Positions 1-11,605 of a stretch of DNA of 64,000 nt are shown here, piece after piece (the first letter of the stretch is position 1; every line of letters begins with the position of its first letter). Source of the DNA: Lycocorax pyrrhopterus obiensis (Eukaryota > Chordata > Aves > Passeriformes > Paradisaeidae); assembly GCA_014706295.1 (NCBI GenBank), contig JACSVZ010000042.1, forward strand, positions 620,001-684,000, written 5' to 3'. The notes under the pieces are model-generated. The model did no database searches, was not told where the DNA came from, and worked only from the letters and a program-made list of their open reading frames with translations. The position numbers and the translations under genes were made by a program.

Positions 1-836
1 GATGGGAATCAGTCTGCCAAGAAATGCACTGGCTGCATTTCTCCTGCTTCCTCCTCACCTTCAGGGGACCCCCAGCACACCCCACAGCACCTCCTGCACA
101 CTCCTGTATCCTACAGCCACCCTGAGCACCTGCCTGCAGCCCAGGGCAAGAGCCAGGGGAGGCCCCTCAGCCCTTCAGCTGGAGCTCCCTGATTGCCCCT
201 CGGGATCAGTTCTCACAAAACTCTCTCTGGAAATCTCACAGGAGAGAAACCACCTTTGTAGCTGCAGTTCTGTGGGTAGCAAAGGGTTCTCATCTCGTTT
301 TTTACCAGATAAAGAAATGCTTTACTTCCTTCAGTGCTTTTGGAAATACAAATTCTAGCTTTTCTAGCAAAACAAGAAAAAAAAAGAAAAAAAAGAATTC
401 TCAAGTAGGAAAGGGAGCAGAGGAAAGAGACTCAGTGGAGACCTGCCCTGGACTCCTTTGGGTTAGGACAGCAGGGAACCCTTGGCACGAGGCTCTGGGT
501 CTCTCCTTGCCTCTGCTAGGTCAGGGTCAGCTCTTAGGTGAGGTAAATCCATCAGTCCCGAGGCCGTGGGACTGAATCCCAGGCCCAGGCTGTGCTCCCC
601 AAGGCCCTTTGATCCCCCCCACTGTTCTGTCTGCGGGCAGCACGGAGCAGTCCCCGACCCGGAGCAAATTCCCCTTGTGCTGCTCCCTCCTCCCGCTCGT
701 GCCAGCTGCAGGCCAAGGTCGGTTCCCCAGGATGATGCTGGCGGGTGGGAGGGGAAGCTTTAACACCCCCACTCAGATTGGGGTGGGCTCCCTCGTGGAT
801 GGATGGGATCTGGTCAGGCAAAGAGCTCCTTGCTTT

Positions 837-870
837 GGTTCGGTTCGGTTCGGTTCGGTTCGGTTTGGTT
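837..870. repeat. (GGTTC)n microsatellite
   Basis: Six tandem copies of the pentamer GGTTC, the last one altered to GGTTT. It lies in otherwise unremarkable GC-rich DNA. Confidence 0.9.
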
Positions 871-949
871 TCACGATGGAAGGTGTGAAAACTGGGAGTA
901 GTGTGACACAGGATCCATGTCCCCAACACATCCTCAGCACTTCAAACAT

Positions 950-1500
950 GTTTGGGAAGGAAATTGATTTTCAACAATACAGCATTGAGAATTTTATTTT
1001 TTTAAGCGTCAATTAGCCAATAAGTTGGTTAATTAACCAATTAACCAATAAACATCCTGCTGGGGGAAATAGTGTATTCTCTATTACTTCTTTGCAGATG
1101 TACATAGAAATTCTCGTTCTCCCCAAATTAAGGGGGAAAAAACCCCGCAGATTTAAAGAAGCAAAATAATGCCTAGATCAGGCTAGAAAAATCAGGATTT
1201 TCAAATGCTCCCTTTGTAATCACCCAGTTTAAGAATAAAAAACAAGCTCCAAATTTTTGTTGTACATATTGTTGCTGCATGCTTACCATATGTTAGATGG
1301 AAGCATTTCCTATCTGTTGTGGATAAAAGAACATTTTTCAAGTTGTAGTAAATTATTATAAAGCCAATGACATTTCATGGCATGTTACCGTATCAAGCTG
1401 TGCTTGTTGTATTTTTTCTTTATGGTTGTATTGCTTTTTTTTTATGAATGTACAAATATTTCCTGTAGTGACGAGCACCTGTTTTACACGGCATTAATTG
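950..1500 (+). other. AT-rich block, possible ANTXR1 3' UTR end
   Basis: A markedly AT-rich island inside GC-rich DNA. It carries plus-strand AATAAA hexamers near 1047 and 1233 and U-rich runs near 1410 and 1435, as expected of a vertebrate 3' UTR. Human gene order places ANTXR1, convergent with GFPT1, on this side. No ANTXR1 coding sequence is visible, so the assignment is inference from synteny and composition only. Confidence 0.25.
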
Positions 1501-1697
1501 GGGCACTGCAGCTCCCGGCTACGCAGGCCCTCGATCCATCGGCAAAGGGGTTTTTGCACGTGGATCTGGGTGGGATCTGGCTGGAGCTCCTGAAAAAAAA
1601 ACCCACACGACTCTGCAGAGGATCGGCCTTGGTGACCCTTCCTAACGTTCCCAGAAAAATTAGAGCACCTCTGGTGGTGAATTTTGTACCTGGTTTG

Positions 1698-1912
1698 TAT
1701 TTAGGAAGGAATTCTTCCCTGTGAGGGTGGGGAGGCCCCAGAGGAGCTGTGACTGCCCCTGGATCCCTGGCAGTGTCCAAGGCCAGGTTGGACATTGGGG
1801 CTTGGAGCAGCCTGGGACAGTGGGAGGTGTCCCTGCCCATGGCAGGGGTGGCACTGGGTGGGATTTAAGGTCCCTTCCCACCCAAACCATCCTGGGGTTC
1901 TGTGATTTAGGA
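1698..1912 (+). mobile_element. CR1 LINE 3'-end fragment
   Basis: The segment has the conserved CR1 3' tail in sense orientation: 'ggaattcttccctgtgaggg', then the 'ccctgcccatggcagggg' core, then 'cttcccacccaaaccat' running to 'ttctgtgatt'. CR1 is the dominant non-LTR retrotransposon of birds and is usually 5'-truncated, as here. Confidence 0.85.
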
Positions 1913-4900
1913 TCAACCTAAATCTGGCTGCAGAAATGGCTCCCAAAATACCTCGCATGCCTTTAAAAGCCACACTCCCCTTATGCTGCACCCTAAAGAT
2001 TAATTTAGGAACTTAATGGAAGAGTGAAAACTTGGTTCTGAATTCAAACCAGCTTCCACTGACAATTAATGCTATGTAAATTAGGTCGAATTAGCTGGAG
2101 CACCCTCCACTGCTCTGTGGTGCCCTATGTACTCTCTGTCTATAAACCTTTCCCAGTCCACACCAGCCAACCTTTAATTAAATGTTCATTCCAGACCAAA
2201 AGGAGCTGAGTGATGCCACAGCCACCTCAGGGAGCCCAGCAGGTCTCACCAGCTGCACGTGCTCCAGTGAGGGCTGGTGTGAGCAGCGGCTCCCAGATGT
2301 CTGATGGCACTGAACAAACAAGCGGTTGTTTCGTTTGCTCCTTGATTCCTCCCCTTGTTTCTCGTTCATTCAAAACTTTCTGTCAGTGCCTGGCAGCCTC
2401 CGAGGGCTGAGCAGCTGCGCTGGACAAAGGTTCAGACTCTGTTTTACTTTATTTGACTTGCCCAGTGTTACCAAGTGTTGCTGGCTGTACTTTGAAGCGC
2501 TCACCCACATGAACTCTGTGGTCACCTGAATTCTCTCTCTGCTCCCTGGTGTGTGAAGGCGTCTTCTGTCACTGTTTATTCTGGGGAAGGGGCACGTCTG
2601 GCTCTGAGGGCTCTGGCAGGATTTGGGAACGCTGCCTTGTTCGTGGTGCTGGTGCAGGGGAGGAGGAGAACGGTCCCTGTTTGGATGTTGAATTTGGCGT
2701 TGTCAGTTCAGCCAGGGCTGTGCAGTGATGTTTTACTCCCTCTGTTTGTTGCATGTGTCATTTGTTAAATTCAGTCATTACTCTTGCTGACCTTGATGTT
2801 ATTATTAAAGAACTACACAAATCTCTGCTGGTCTCTGAACAATTCCTTGCCGAGGCGAAGCAAATCCTGGGCAACAAATTCTCATAAACTGGTTTTTCAT
2901 TACCCCGAGGAACTCGAACTCGGTGATTTTCTTCCCAACAGCCCAGAGCACTTCTGACACAAAAGCTATTTTCTTTGGGATGTGACAGGCTGGGCTCTCA
3001 GTCTGGGCTCCCAGTCCGGGGTTCTGGGGGCACTGGGGGGCTCGGGGAGGGGTGTGGGGTGGCTGCTGGCACAGAGCCCTGGGAGCAGCTCCTCTGTGGG
3101 GCAGGGAAGCGGGGGAGGCCGGGATGGGGCTGGGGCAGCTGCAAGGAGCCAAATGGTGGGTCCTGGCTGGGCCTTTTGCAGGGATTCCTCTTCTTTTTGT
3201 GCTGAGGCTGCGAGGGAGAGGCTGCTCCGTCCTGGGCTTTGTCCCTCTGGGCAGAGGCTGTGCCGGACACACAATTCCAGCACAGGGGGCCCGGGTGGGT
3301 TCAGGGAACAGCCCCCGGCCCTGGCTGTGTCTGGGGGGCTGTTCCCAGGGCTCTCCCTGCAGGTGAATCCTGCTTGTTCCTCCAAAGGCTCATCTGCCCT
3401 GGGAAAGCTGAGGAGGGAACTCACTTGGCAGGGAAAGAAATTGCTTTTTTTCTCCCTAAATTTGGCAGAGAAAGCCCCATGTGAGTCATAGATAAGGGTT
3501 TTTGCGGGGCTGATGGAAACGCCAGGGGGACTCAGACACAGCATCCTCTGCTCTGGTGCTGCTGGAGGCTGAAATGCATCTTTTTATTTCAGAAACAGCT
3601 ATTAAATGACTTGTAAAAATAACACGAGCTATAAAATAAATCATCCTGGATGCAGACAGTGGCTGAAAGTCTGTAGCACATTGCCAGAACTTTTACATTA
3701 TTTAAGTATTTTTTAATACTTAAATGTTTTGAAGGGTCCTTCCTGGTAATGTGGGAAGGAAAAATATCTTGGAAAGGTGCAGAGCACGAGGGAAAATGTT
3801 TTCTCATGCCACAAGGTCAGTGCAATTGTCCCCCAAGGTGAGGTGTCCCTGATGGTGAAGGACTTGTCCCCTCCATCCAGAGGACACCCTGGATTGTGCT
3901 GGATGTGGCCAGAACCTGAGCAGGGAGTTCCGTGGCTCTGCACAGACATTAAATCGTGGGGCCTTTTCCAGAGCTGGAGGAATTAACAGGGATGGAGAAA
4001 CCATAGCGTGCAAAAATACCACAGGGAGTGGAAAACTGAACTGAGCAATGAGGTAACTCCTGTTCGCAGGAAAGCTGGGGATTTCTAAATTCCACTTTCC
4101 ATTCCCATCTCAAATCCTCCCTGGCATCTCCTCTGGGTGTGTGAGTCTTCAGCTGCCTCCAGAAGATGCTTTGTGCTTCTCCCCTGCTGCCTGTGAGAGC
4201 CTGTGGTCAGCGTGGGCTCAGCAGGGAGCAGGGGTGCCGGGATCCTTCCTCGAGGTATTTCTTACTCAATGGAAAGTCTCTGGGAAAGGAAAAGCCGGGC
4301 AGGAGTAGGGAATGTCTGCATTCCTTCAGTCTGTTCCTGGTGACATGTGAAACGTGAGCACCTCTGGCCTTGGCAAGCTCTGCCTGCCTGCCAGCATTCC
4401 CATGGAATATCCCATCTTGTCCTCTGGGGGCAAACCTGGAGCTGTTTGAAAGAAAAGCTGGGAAAATCCCCTGGGAAAGTGAGATTTTGGGGCTCTGCAG
4501 TGCCTGGGTTCAGACAGAATGAAAATTCCTGTACACTGCAAATGCTCCTGACTGAAGGGCCTGAGGAGGAGGCTGGGATTGATTCCCAGGGTTTATTTAA
4601 GGTGTGGGCACTTGTGAGCCCCTGAATACCTTCAATAAAAGGATGCAAGGATGAAACACCTGGAAATGCCCTCCCCATGTGCAGGGCCCCACCCTCCCTG
4701 CTCTGAAGGGCTGCAGTAACCACAGCAACAGCAGATGTGGAAAAACAACACTGGGAATGAATGGGGGGTATTTTTAGCTGTGTCCAAGGCAGGGCAGGCG
4801 AGGGAGCCAGCCTGGGCTGCAGGGGCAGCATTCCACGGACTGCCAGAGCTGATGCCACGGGACAGAACGGGGGAGCTTCTGCTTTGGTGTGAACTTGACA

Positions 4901-5574
4901 GTTGTTGACTTTTTTGGGGTAGGATGAGTGTCTGGGGGTGTGCGATGCTGAAAGTAAAAGTGATCCCAGCCGCCTGTCCCACAGCCTGTCATGGAAACTG
5001 GAGAGGTTTGCAGTTGCTGAAAATGCATTGAAATAACTGCAGCACCATCAGACAGCTTCTTGTTTGTTTTTTCAAACAGCCCAGCTCAGAAGGTCAAATT
5101 CTGAAGTCATCGTCACTTGTCTGCCTCTGCCTGTCCCTGTCTGGGGCGGGATCGGGGTGCCTTGGGCCAGGCTGCTCCCCCAGCCTGAGATAATCCAGCA
5201 AAAATAATGGACTTGCAAAATAAAATAAGTCTGTTTTTTCATTAGAGAAGGATGGGGAGGCAAATAACCTGTCAAGGGTGAAAGAGGGAGTTGTTGGCAG
5301 AGCTGTGACTTGTGTCCTGAGTGCTCTGAGACACTCCTGTGACAACAACTCCTCCTCCAGACATGACAGCAAACCCTTGTTCTCTCCTCTGCAGCTGTAG
5401 GAGAATCTCATAAGATGCTTTTTGGGAGACTGAGGAAATTTGCATTGACCCAGATAAGGCAGAGAAATGCAGTTTTAATTCCTGGCTGTGGCAGTGGGTG
5501 ACCCCAGGGTACATGGGACACCCTCAACCTTCAGAGGCAAAAAAACCCCAGGAAAAGTGTTCAGCATAGGGATA

Positions 5575-5664
5575 GTGGGAGGTATCCCTGCCCGTAGCAG
5601 GGGTGGCACTGGATGGGCTTTAAGGTCCCTTCCCACCCAAACCATCCCAGTTTCCCATGATTTG
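5575..5664 (+). mobile_element. Short CR1 3'-end fragment
   Basis: Only the last ~90 bases of CR1 are present: 'ggaggtatccctgcccgtag', then 'ggtggcactggatgggcttt' and 'cccacccaaaccatccca'. It is sense on the plus strand. Confidence 0.75.
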
Positions 5665-7699
5665 CAGGTGGTGCAGCATCATCCCCCAGGTTCCTGCAGC
5701 TGTGCTGGGTTAAACCCCCTCGGTGCCTGGTGGCATCAGCCAGGGGGGTCCTGTCCCCACCTGTGCCATTTTCCAGCCCGGACGTTCCTGTTTGGTTGAT
5801 TTGCCCCTCTCCAGGACGGGCTCTGGCTGTGAGGGGGGGTCTGTCCCTCAGTGACAGCGTCTGCCTGCCCTGAGGAACAGAGGGAGCTGTGTCTGGGGAC
5901 AGCTGCTGGTGCTGGAGGCGCTGGGGCGTCCTGGGGATGTTTTATGGAACCAGGACTGCAGGGTTTGGCCTTCACTTTATACCCCTTCCAGAGGATTCCT
6001 GACTGCAACAGCTTGGCTGACTCAGGCACCAGCTGGGCCAAGTGTGGGACCACCCAGGCCACGGGCCCATCCACTGTGGCACATTTCTACATTCCCACAA
6101 CACAAAATTAAATAAATAAGAAACAGACCCGAATGTGAGGGAGAAGAAAGAAGGCACAAACTGCTGGAAAACAGCCAGAGAATCCATTGATTCAGCAGGA
6201 TAAACACAGATCCTCGTGGGGAACAGCAGGTAGGGATCCTGTTGGCTTAAGGGGTCTTTGATTATTCAGGGTTAGCAGGCAGAGGTCACGGAGCACCATA
6301 AATAATTCACAGTGAATCCAGATCTGGGTTTGGAGAAGGAGCTCTGACACCTCTGAGCTCCCACAGGAGAACAGCTCTGGAACCAGTCTGAACAGGGGAA
6401 ATCACAGGAATCACTGCGTGGGATTGCCAGGGAGGGAGGAAACTTCCCGCTGGCTCCGGGGGTGGGCACGGGGCAGGACATGGGGGACACGAGGGACACG
6501 AGGGACACGGGTGGCACCACCGGGGGTGTGCAGGGCAGAGCTCCTGAGCTGCTTCTGGGAGATCTTCCCCTCTCCATGTTTGCTGCAGTACTTAGGGGAG
6601 GAGAACGCTGAGTCCCCAGAGGAAATTATTGCATTTCCCTACGAAGTAATTCAGACCTAGGCTTTAAACAAGGGAGCTTTTATTTGTTGTATTTGTCTGA
6701 AAACAACAACAGCAAATTATTTATCTGAAAAAAATATTTACTGCAAACTGTGGTCTGGCCAAAAACTGAAAAATCAACCATTTTTTCTCCCTCCTCTCTG
6801 CCCCCTTTTTTTTTTCTTTCTTTTTACCAGAGGCCTTTTTAAGGTCTAATGTATTTTTCAAGCTGACAACTGTTACTTTATGCTCTGCTGCAGACATCTG
6901 AAGCATCTTGGCAGAGTCACATTTACAGAGTCACATTTACAGACAGCCTTATGGATCCCTTCTCCAGAGGCGTGATCCGATGGACGCTCGTGGCTGGAGG
7001 CTGTGGGATGGTTTCTCTGAGTGTGTCCTCCCCAGTTATCCCAGTGGGAACAGCCGTGGTCCTGCAGTGATGGGCTCCTCCTGCTCAGGAGCTCTGCTGC
7101 CACCACGAGTGGTCCTGGCCCTGGTCCTGGCCCTGGTCCTGGTCCTGCTCCTTGGTTCATCCCTGCTGCAGACAAACCACTGCAGGAGCTAAAGGAGTTC
7201 AGTGCAATCCTCTTGAGTAACTCGGAGCTAAAGCACCAGAGAAGGGGTCTGAGTTCATTTGGGGCGATCACAGCCGGCGGAGTGTCCGGTGCCTGTCAGG
7301 GAATTCTCTGAGATGTTCCTTTCCCTGTGGTCCCCACTGTGCTTGGAGAAAATGCCTTTGGATTCAAGTGATGCCAACTCCTTCTGGGCTCAGCTCGGCT
7401 CAGCTGAGCTCGCACAGACCTCGGAGAGAGGGGTGCCACCACCATGGGGACAGGAGCCCGTGGGAAGGGGGACCCCGGCCCTGGGGGTTGCTCCCCTGTG
7501 GCTGCAGGAGAGGACAGAGCAATGAACTGCTCGTGTCCCTCGCACTCCCATTTAATCCTTTCCCCTCCTCTTCCCATCGATTTCCTGTCCAAAAATTCCT
7601 GACCGCTTTTCCCCTGCCTCTCTGCTGTTGTTGGAACATGATTTAATCACAGTGAGGTCCGCGGGGAGACAGCGAGGCAGCATCAGCTGCACTGGGGCT

Positions 7700-7749
7700 G
7701 TCTGTGTGTCTGTCTGTCTGTGTGTCTGTCTGTCTGTGTGCCTGTCTGC
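7700..7749. repeat. (TGTC/TGTG)n microsatellite
   Basis: About 50 bases of alternating TCTG and TGTG tetramers. Just upstream, near 7108-7146, a 12-bp 'ccctggtcctgg' unit is also repeated about three times. Confidence 0.8.
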
Positions 7750-8746
7750 AGCCAGCTCGGTGATAAATCACTGCACTGGAACCTCAGGATGTCGGTTTGG
7801 GTTGGGTTTTTTCCCTCCTCCTCCTCCTGCCTCTGCAGCAGGGAAGGGATGAGCTGTGGGATGTTCCCTGTGCCGAGCCCAGAGCGCTGCAGTTTGCGAT
7901 GCACAAACGCTGAGGGATCCCAGAGCTGCTTCCCGTGCTCCAGGGAGCCGGGAGGAGGCTGCTGGAGGAGCTCAGGGATCTGTGGCCCGGGCAGGAAGGG
8001 GGATGCTGCCTCAATCAGCAATTCCTTGCAGAGCTGCAGCAGGAGGGAGCTGCTGGTGCTGCTGCAGGAGCGGCAGGGGCTGCGCCCGCCCTTGGACACG
8101 CTCTGCACTCTCGGGGCTTTGGTTTTGTGCAAAGGCATCAAAGCTTTTCCCAGCTTTGCTTTGTCAGTCCAGTTGGGGCTGCTGCAGCCTGGAACATTTT
8201 TGCTCTGTATTAATCTTTTAAACTCACTCCCCTCAGAGGAGCTGATTCCCCGAGTGTGGACACCAAACCTCCGCTCCTCTGCCTCCCACGAGGGCTTGGA
8301 GTTCCCTGATCTAGTCCCGTGGGAGGTGCTGGGTTTTCTCTACTCCCAGCAGCTCGCTGTGGACATCTCAGCAGGTTTTGGGGTTGGGTTGGGTTGGGGT
8401 ATTTTTGACGAACTGTCCTTGTCCCCATGGGTTTGGTGTGTTGAGCAAAGTGCAGGACTGTCCAGCCAGGCTCTTGTGACAAAGCCACCACCAGGACTGA
8501 AGGCCCAGCCCTCAGGCTCTGTCTGAAGGACACACAAGGGGGGAAATCTGAGTCAAAGCCCTCAGAACTGTCACTGAACATGGAAAGAAGGGGGAGCAGG
8601 GAGGAGTCGTGAACTTGGCTTTGTTTCCTGGGCTGCAGAAGCCAAGAAGGGAAGGAACCATCCAAGAACAGACAAACTGGCATTTCTGAAGCAGAGCACT
8701 CCGCTTGTGGCATTTGCTCTAAAAATCAAGACAATCTTTGGAGATT

Positions 8747-8752
8747 TTTATT
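8747..8752 (-). terminator. Minus-strand AATAAA hexamer
   Basis: A canonical polyadenylation hexamer on the minus strand, about 530 bases downstream of the candidate terminal exon ending at 9284. Alone it is weak, because AATAAA is common; it matters only in combination with that exon. Confidence 0.2.
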
Positions 8753-8944
8753 GTTTAAAACCTACAAACAAGACAAGAACTTCAGTGCAAAACACAAGCA
8801 GCGAGCAGAGCGGCCTCTGAGTGTGTGTCCCCCACCCAGGGGTGGCTCCGGGCTTTGTTCAGTGCTAATCACTCACATTTAGGGTGCTGGGCTGGGCTGT
8901 GGAGCAGAGGGGACCGAGACTGGGGCCTCTGTGGGACCAGGGCT

Positions 8945-9198
8945 GGTGTCACCCTTGGGATGGCATCACCTCAGTGCCAATGTCACCTTTGGGCTGGTGT
9001 CACCCCTAGAAAGGTGTCACCCGTGGGATGGTGTCACCCTTGGGATGGTGTCACTCCAGGGCCAGTGTCACCCCAGGGCTGGTGTCATATGAGGGATGGT
9101 GTCACCCCAGGGCCGGTGTCACCCCAGGGCTGGTGTCACCCCAGGGCTGGTGTCATATGAGGGATGGTGTCACCCCAGGGCCGGTGTCACCCCAGGGC
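8945..9198. repeat. 17-bp minisatellite with 68-bp higher-order period
   Basis: Tandem 'ggtgtcaccccagggct' units of 17 bases, degenerate at the left end. A variant unit containing 'catatgaggga' occurs at 9081 and again at 9149, exactly four units apart, so part of the array grew by duplication of a four-unit block. Confidence 0.85.
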
Positions 9199-9283
9199 GC
9201 TGTCTGGCTGTCCCCGCTCACCCCTGGCTCCTGCTCCTCGAGGCCCTCGGGCGCTGCAGCAGCTCCGGGGGCAGTGCTGGTGC

Positions 9284-9313
9284 TCAGTCTCTGGCGGCAG
9301 CGATGCGATCGAC
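9284..9313 (-). CDS. Candidate terminal exon, nine residues and a stop
   Basis: On the minus strand a good acceptor (CCCTTTTGCAG) is followed by an in-frame V-D-R-I-A-A-A-R-D and TGA, then a CpG-containing stretch and an AATAAA near 8750. The frame begins in phase 0 with Val-Asp, as does the true last exon of GFPT1 about 6 kb upstream, so an alternative GFPT1 3' end is conceivable. The short length makes chance likely, and no other exon of a separate gene was found nearby. Confidence 0.15.
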   Translation of the reverse strand, partial: VDRIAAARD

Positions 9314-9526
9314 CTGCAAAAGGGACAGGAGCCATAAAAACAACAGCCCTGGGACAGGGAATGGTCCCCCTGCAAAAGGGACAGGAGCCATGGAAACAAC
9401 AGCCCTGGGACAGGGAATGGTCCCCCTGCGAAAGGGACAGGAGCCATAAAAACAACAGCCCTGGGACAGGGAATGGTCCCCCTGCAAAAGGGACAGGAGC
9501 CATGGAAACAACAGCCCTGGGACGGG
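9314..9526. repeat. 56-bp minisatellite, about 3.8 copies
   Basis: Units start at 9314, 9370, 9426 and 9482, a strict 56-base period. Copies 1 and 3 read 'gccataaaaac' while copies 2 and 4 read 'gccatggaaac', so the array looks like a duplicated 112-bp dimer. Confidence 0.92.
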
Positions 9527-11599
9527 GTCTTTGGCTGCTCATGGTGTTGATCCAGCACCACCGCAGTGTGGGGAATGAAAACCCCTGGATTTGAGGGGAC
9601 TTAGACACGTGGTAACACAAACAGGGGGTGTGACATCCAGAGCGCTCCTTGGAGAGATGGGGCACATTTCAAAGTGTAAAGGATTTAGGAGCAGGGTTGA
9701 GCTCTTGCTTTGTCTCTCCTGCTCAGCAAGAGCTGTGCCCTCAGTGGCACCTTGCACTGCACAAAGTGGCATTTGGTGGCTGAGCAGTGACCTTTCCAGC
9801 AGGGGAAAGGTCAGATGTCCTTGCCTGGGAGAGATGATTGCTCCCAAATATCTGCCTCCTTCCCCTTTCACTGTGCTGGGCTTCACCCAGGTGAGACCCA
9901 GCCTGCAGGTTCTCCCTGAGCTCATTCCTGCCCCTTTCAGCTGAGCCAGCAAAGCCTGGGACAATCCTTGGGGCTGTGACAAGCTCTTGTTCCTAGCTGG
10001 CAGCACCTGGAGGAGGATGAGAGGCAGATGACTTCAGACCCTGCTGATCCCTGTCCCAGCTCCTGTGTCCATACAGCAAAAATTGCTCCCTAATCCAGCT
10101 GCTCCACTGCAGGCAGGTGCCTCTGGACCCCCCTCAGTCCCTGCCTGGCTTGGCTGGGGTCCTGCAGGGACATCCTCAAGCCACTTCATTCATCCACAGA
10201 GGCACTGGATTCATCCAACACTTCAGGCTCTGTCTGAGCCTTCCTGAGGGCCCGAGGGAGGGGACATGGCTGTGCCAGGCTCAGGTGGAAAAGGGGAGGA
10301 TGAGAACTGCCATCCTCTGTCAGCAAGGGCTGGCGCACACGTTCACTGGGTCACAGAAACCTGTCCCTCCTCATGGTCTGGCTCAGTGGGAATTTCTCCT
10401 GTGTGCATCATTCCCAGCTTTGTGCAGTTCTGAAATCCCCCCTAAATTCCAGCAGGTGACGGCGGAGGCTCAGGCTCGGTGTTGTGTCACCAGGGAGGCT
10501 GGAGGTCACCCTCTGAGAGTGCCCATCCCGTCCTGGTGTGGTGCCTGGGGTCTCCTCAGGCAGGGCCAGCTGGGGCTGTCCAGGCAGAAGAGAATTTTCC
10601 TTGTCAGCAGTTCCAGGGCTGGGCTGGGCAAAGCCCGGGGAAGGGAGCTGCTGCAAGGAATGCCAGCAGGAATGAGAGTCCCTGCCACGCTCCGAGTGGC
10701 CGGCGACCACAGGGGCCATTCTGTCTGTGCTGGTCTCGTGCTGGAGAGGTTTGGTGGCTCCAGCTGGCGTTTCCCACCATCCCTGTGCCGGAGGGTGGCT
10801 CTGGTTACACAGCCAGCCTCAGGCCCATCCTTGGGGTTTGTGCCCCCCTGTGCAGGCCGAGTGTCCGGCCCAGCCCCCCCAGCCTTTCAGGGCTGCTTCT
10901 TGTACGGGAAAGGTCTTTGAGAGGAGAAGCCTGAGCTGCTCCCTTTGTCCAAGAAAGTCAGAGCTGGAGTTTGATGCTGCTCCTCTGGAGAGGCGAAGAT
11001 CCCTGAGGAAACGAATCCCTGAGCGGCCCAGATGGAGGAGGGGGGGGGTTCAGTGTTTTGTCACTGTGGGATTCCCTTACAAAGCCACCCAGGTGTGTTT
11101 CAGCCCTGACCAAGCCCTGAGCCCCCAGCGTTGGTCTGACAGGACCCTCATGGTCCCAGCTCAGCCTCACCCACACAGGGCTCTTCCTGGGAAAAGAAGC
11201 CACCAATTTTCAGAAGTTGTGGAATGTGGGAAACGCTCACCGAGCACGGGGCAGGTATGGGCTGTGCTGACTGCGACCTTCTCAGTGATAGAAAAGGGGT
11301 CATTAAATAAGAATTAAGGTACAGAAGGTTGCAGAAACAGTTCTGCCTTAGGGGGATTTCACAGGCTTTCCATAGAGTGGAAAAAATCGGTTAGGAAAGG
11401 GCAGGTGAAATACGAAAAATGAAATACAGGCTGAATCTCTGACCTGAAAAGAGCCTGGCTGGTCAGGAGAGAGGTGAGTTAAGCCCTGAGGTTTTCTGCT
11501 TTGTACATCCAGCCCTCAAATTCCACAGAGGTTACACCTGTTCTTAATGGATTTAACTAAAGACCAGTAATTCCGTTTGTTTCATGTAGGGCACTTGAT

Positions 11600-11605
11600 T
11601 TTATT
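11600..11605 (-). terminator. GFPT1: Probable GFPT1 distal polyadenylation signal
   Basis: A minus-strand AATAAA in the context GAATAAAATCAAG. It ends a block whose AT content is higher than the flanking intergenic DNA. Cleavage would fall near 11,575-11,590. A second AATAAA at 14443-14448 could give a shorter 3' UTR. Confidence 0.5.

Larger units (their letters stand above)
1..11575. other. Intergenic region downstream of GFPT1, no gene recognised
   Basis: I read both strands and found no exon chain that I could assign to a known protein. The open frames here are long only because the DNA is GC-rich and stop-poor; they lack domain-like composition and matching splice sites. The stretch holds CR1 fragments, several minisatellites, short microsatellites, an AT-rich block near 0.95-1.5 kb and one weak terminal-exon candidate near 9.3 kb, all listed separately. 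In human the neighbour on this side is ANTXR1, transcribed toward GFPT1, so part of this region may be its 3' UTR. Confidence 0.6.

Noticed and set aside
9028..9594. Repetitive open frames (plus and minus) near 9.0-9.7 kb suggesting a repeat protein
   Set aside because: 17-bp and 56-bp repeats are not multiples of three, so the apparent peptide repeats cycle through frames; no constraint on any one frame is visible.
10117..11317. Overlapping plus-strand open frames of 150-270 codons near 10.1-11.3 kb
   Set aside because: Low-information Gly/Pro/Arg/Ser-rich translation of GC-rich DNA with no domain, no matching splice pattern and no homologue that I recognise.
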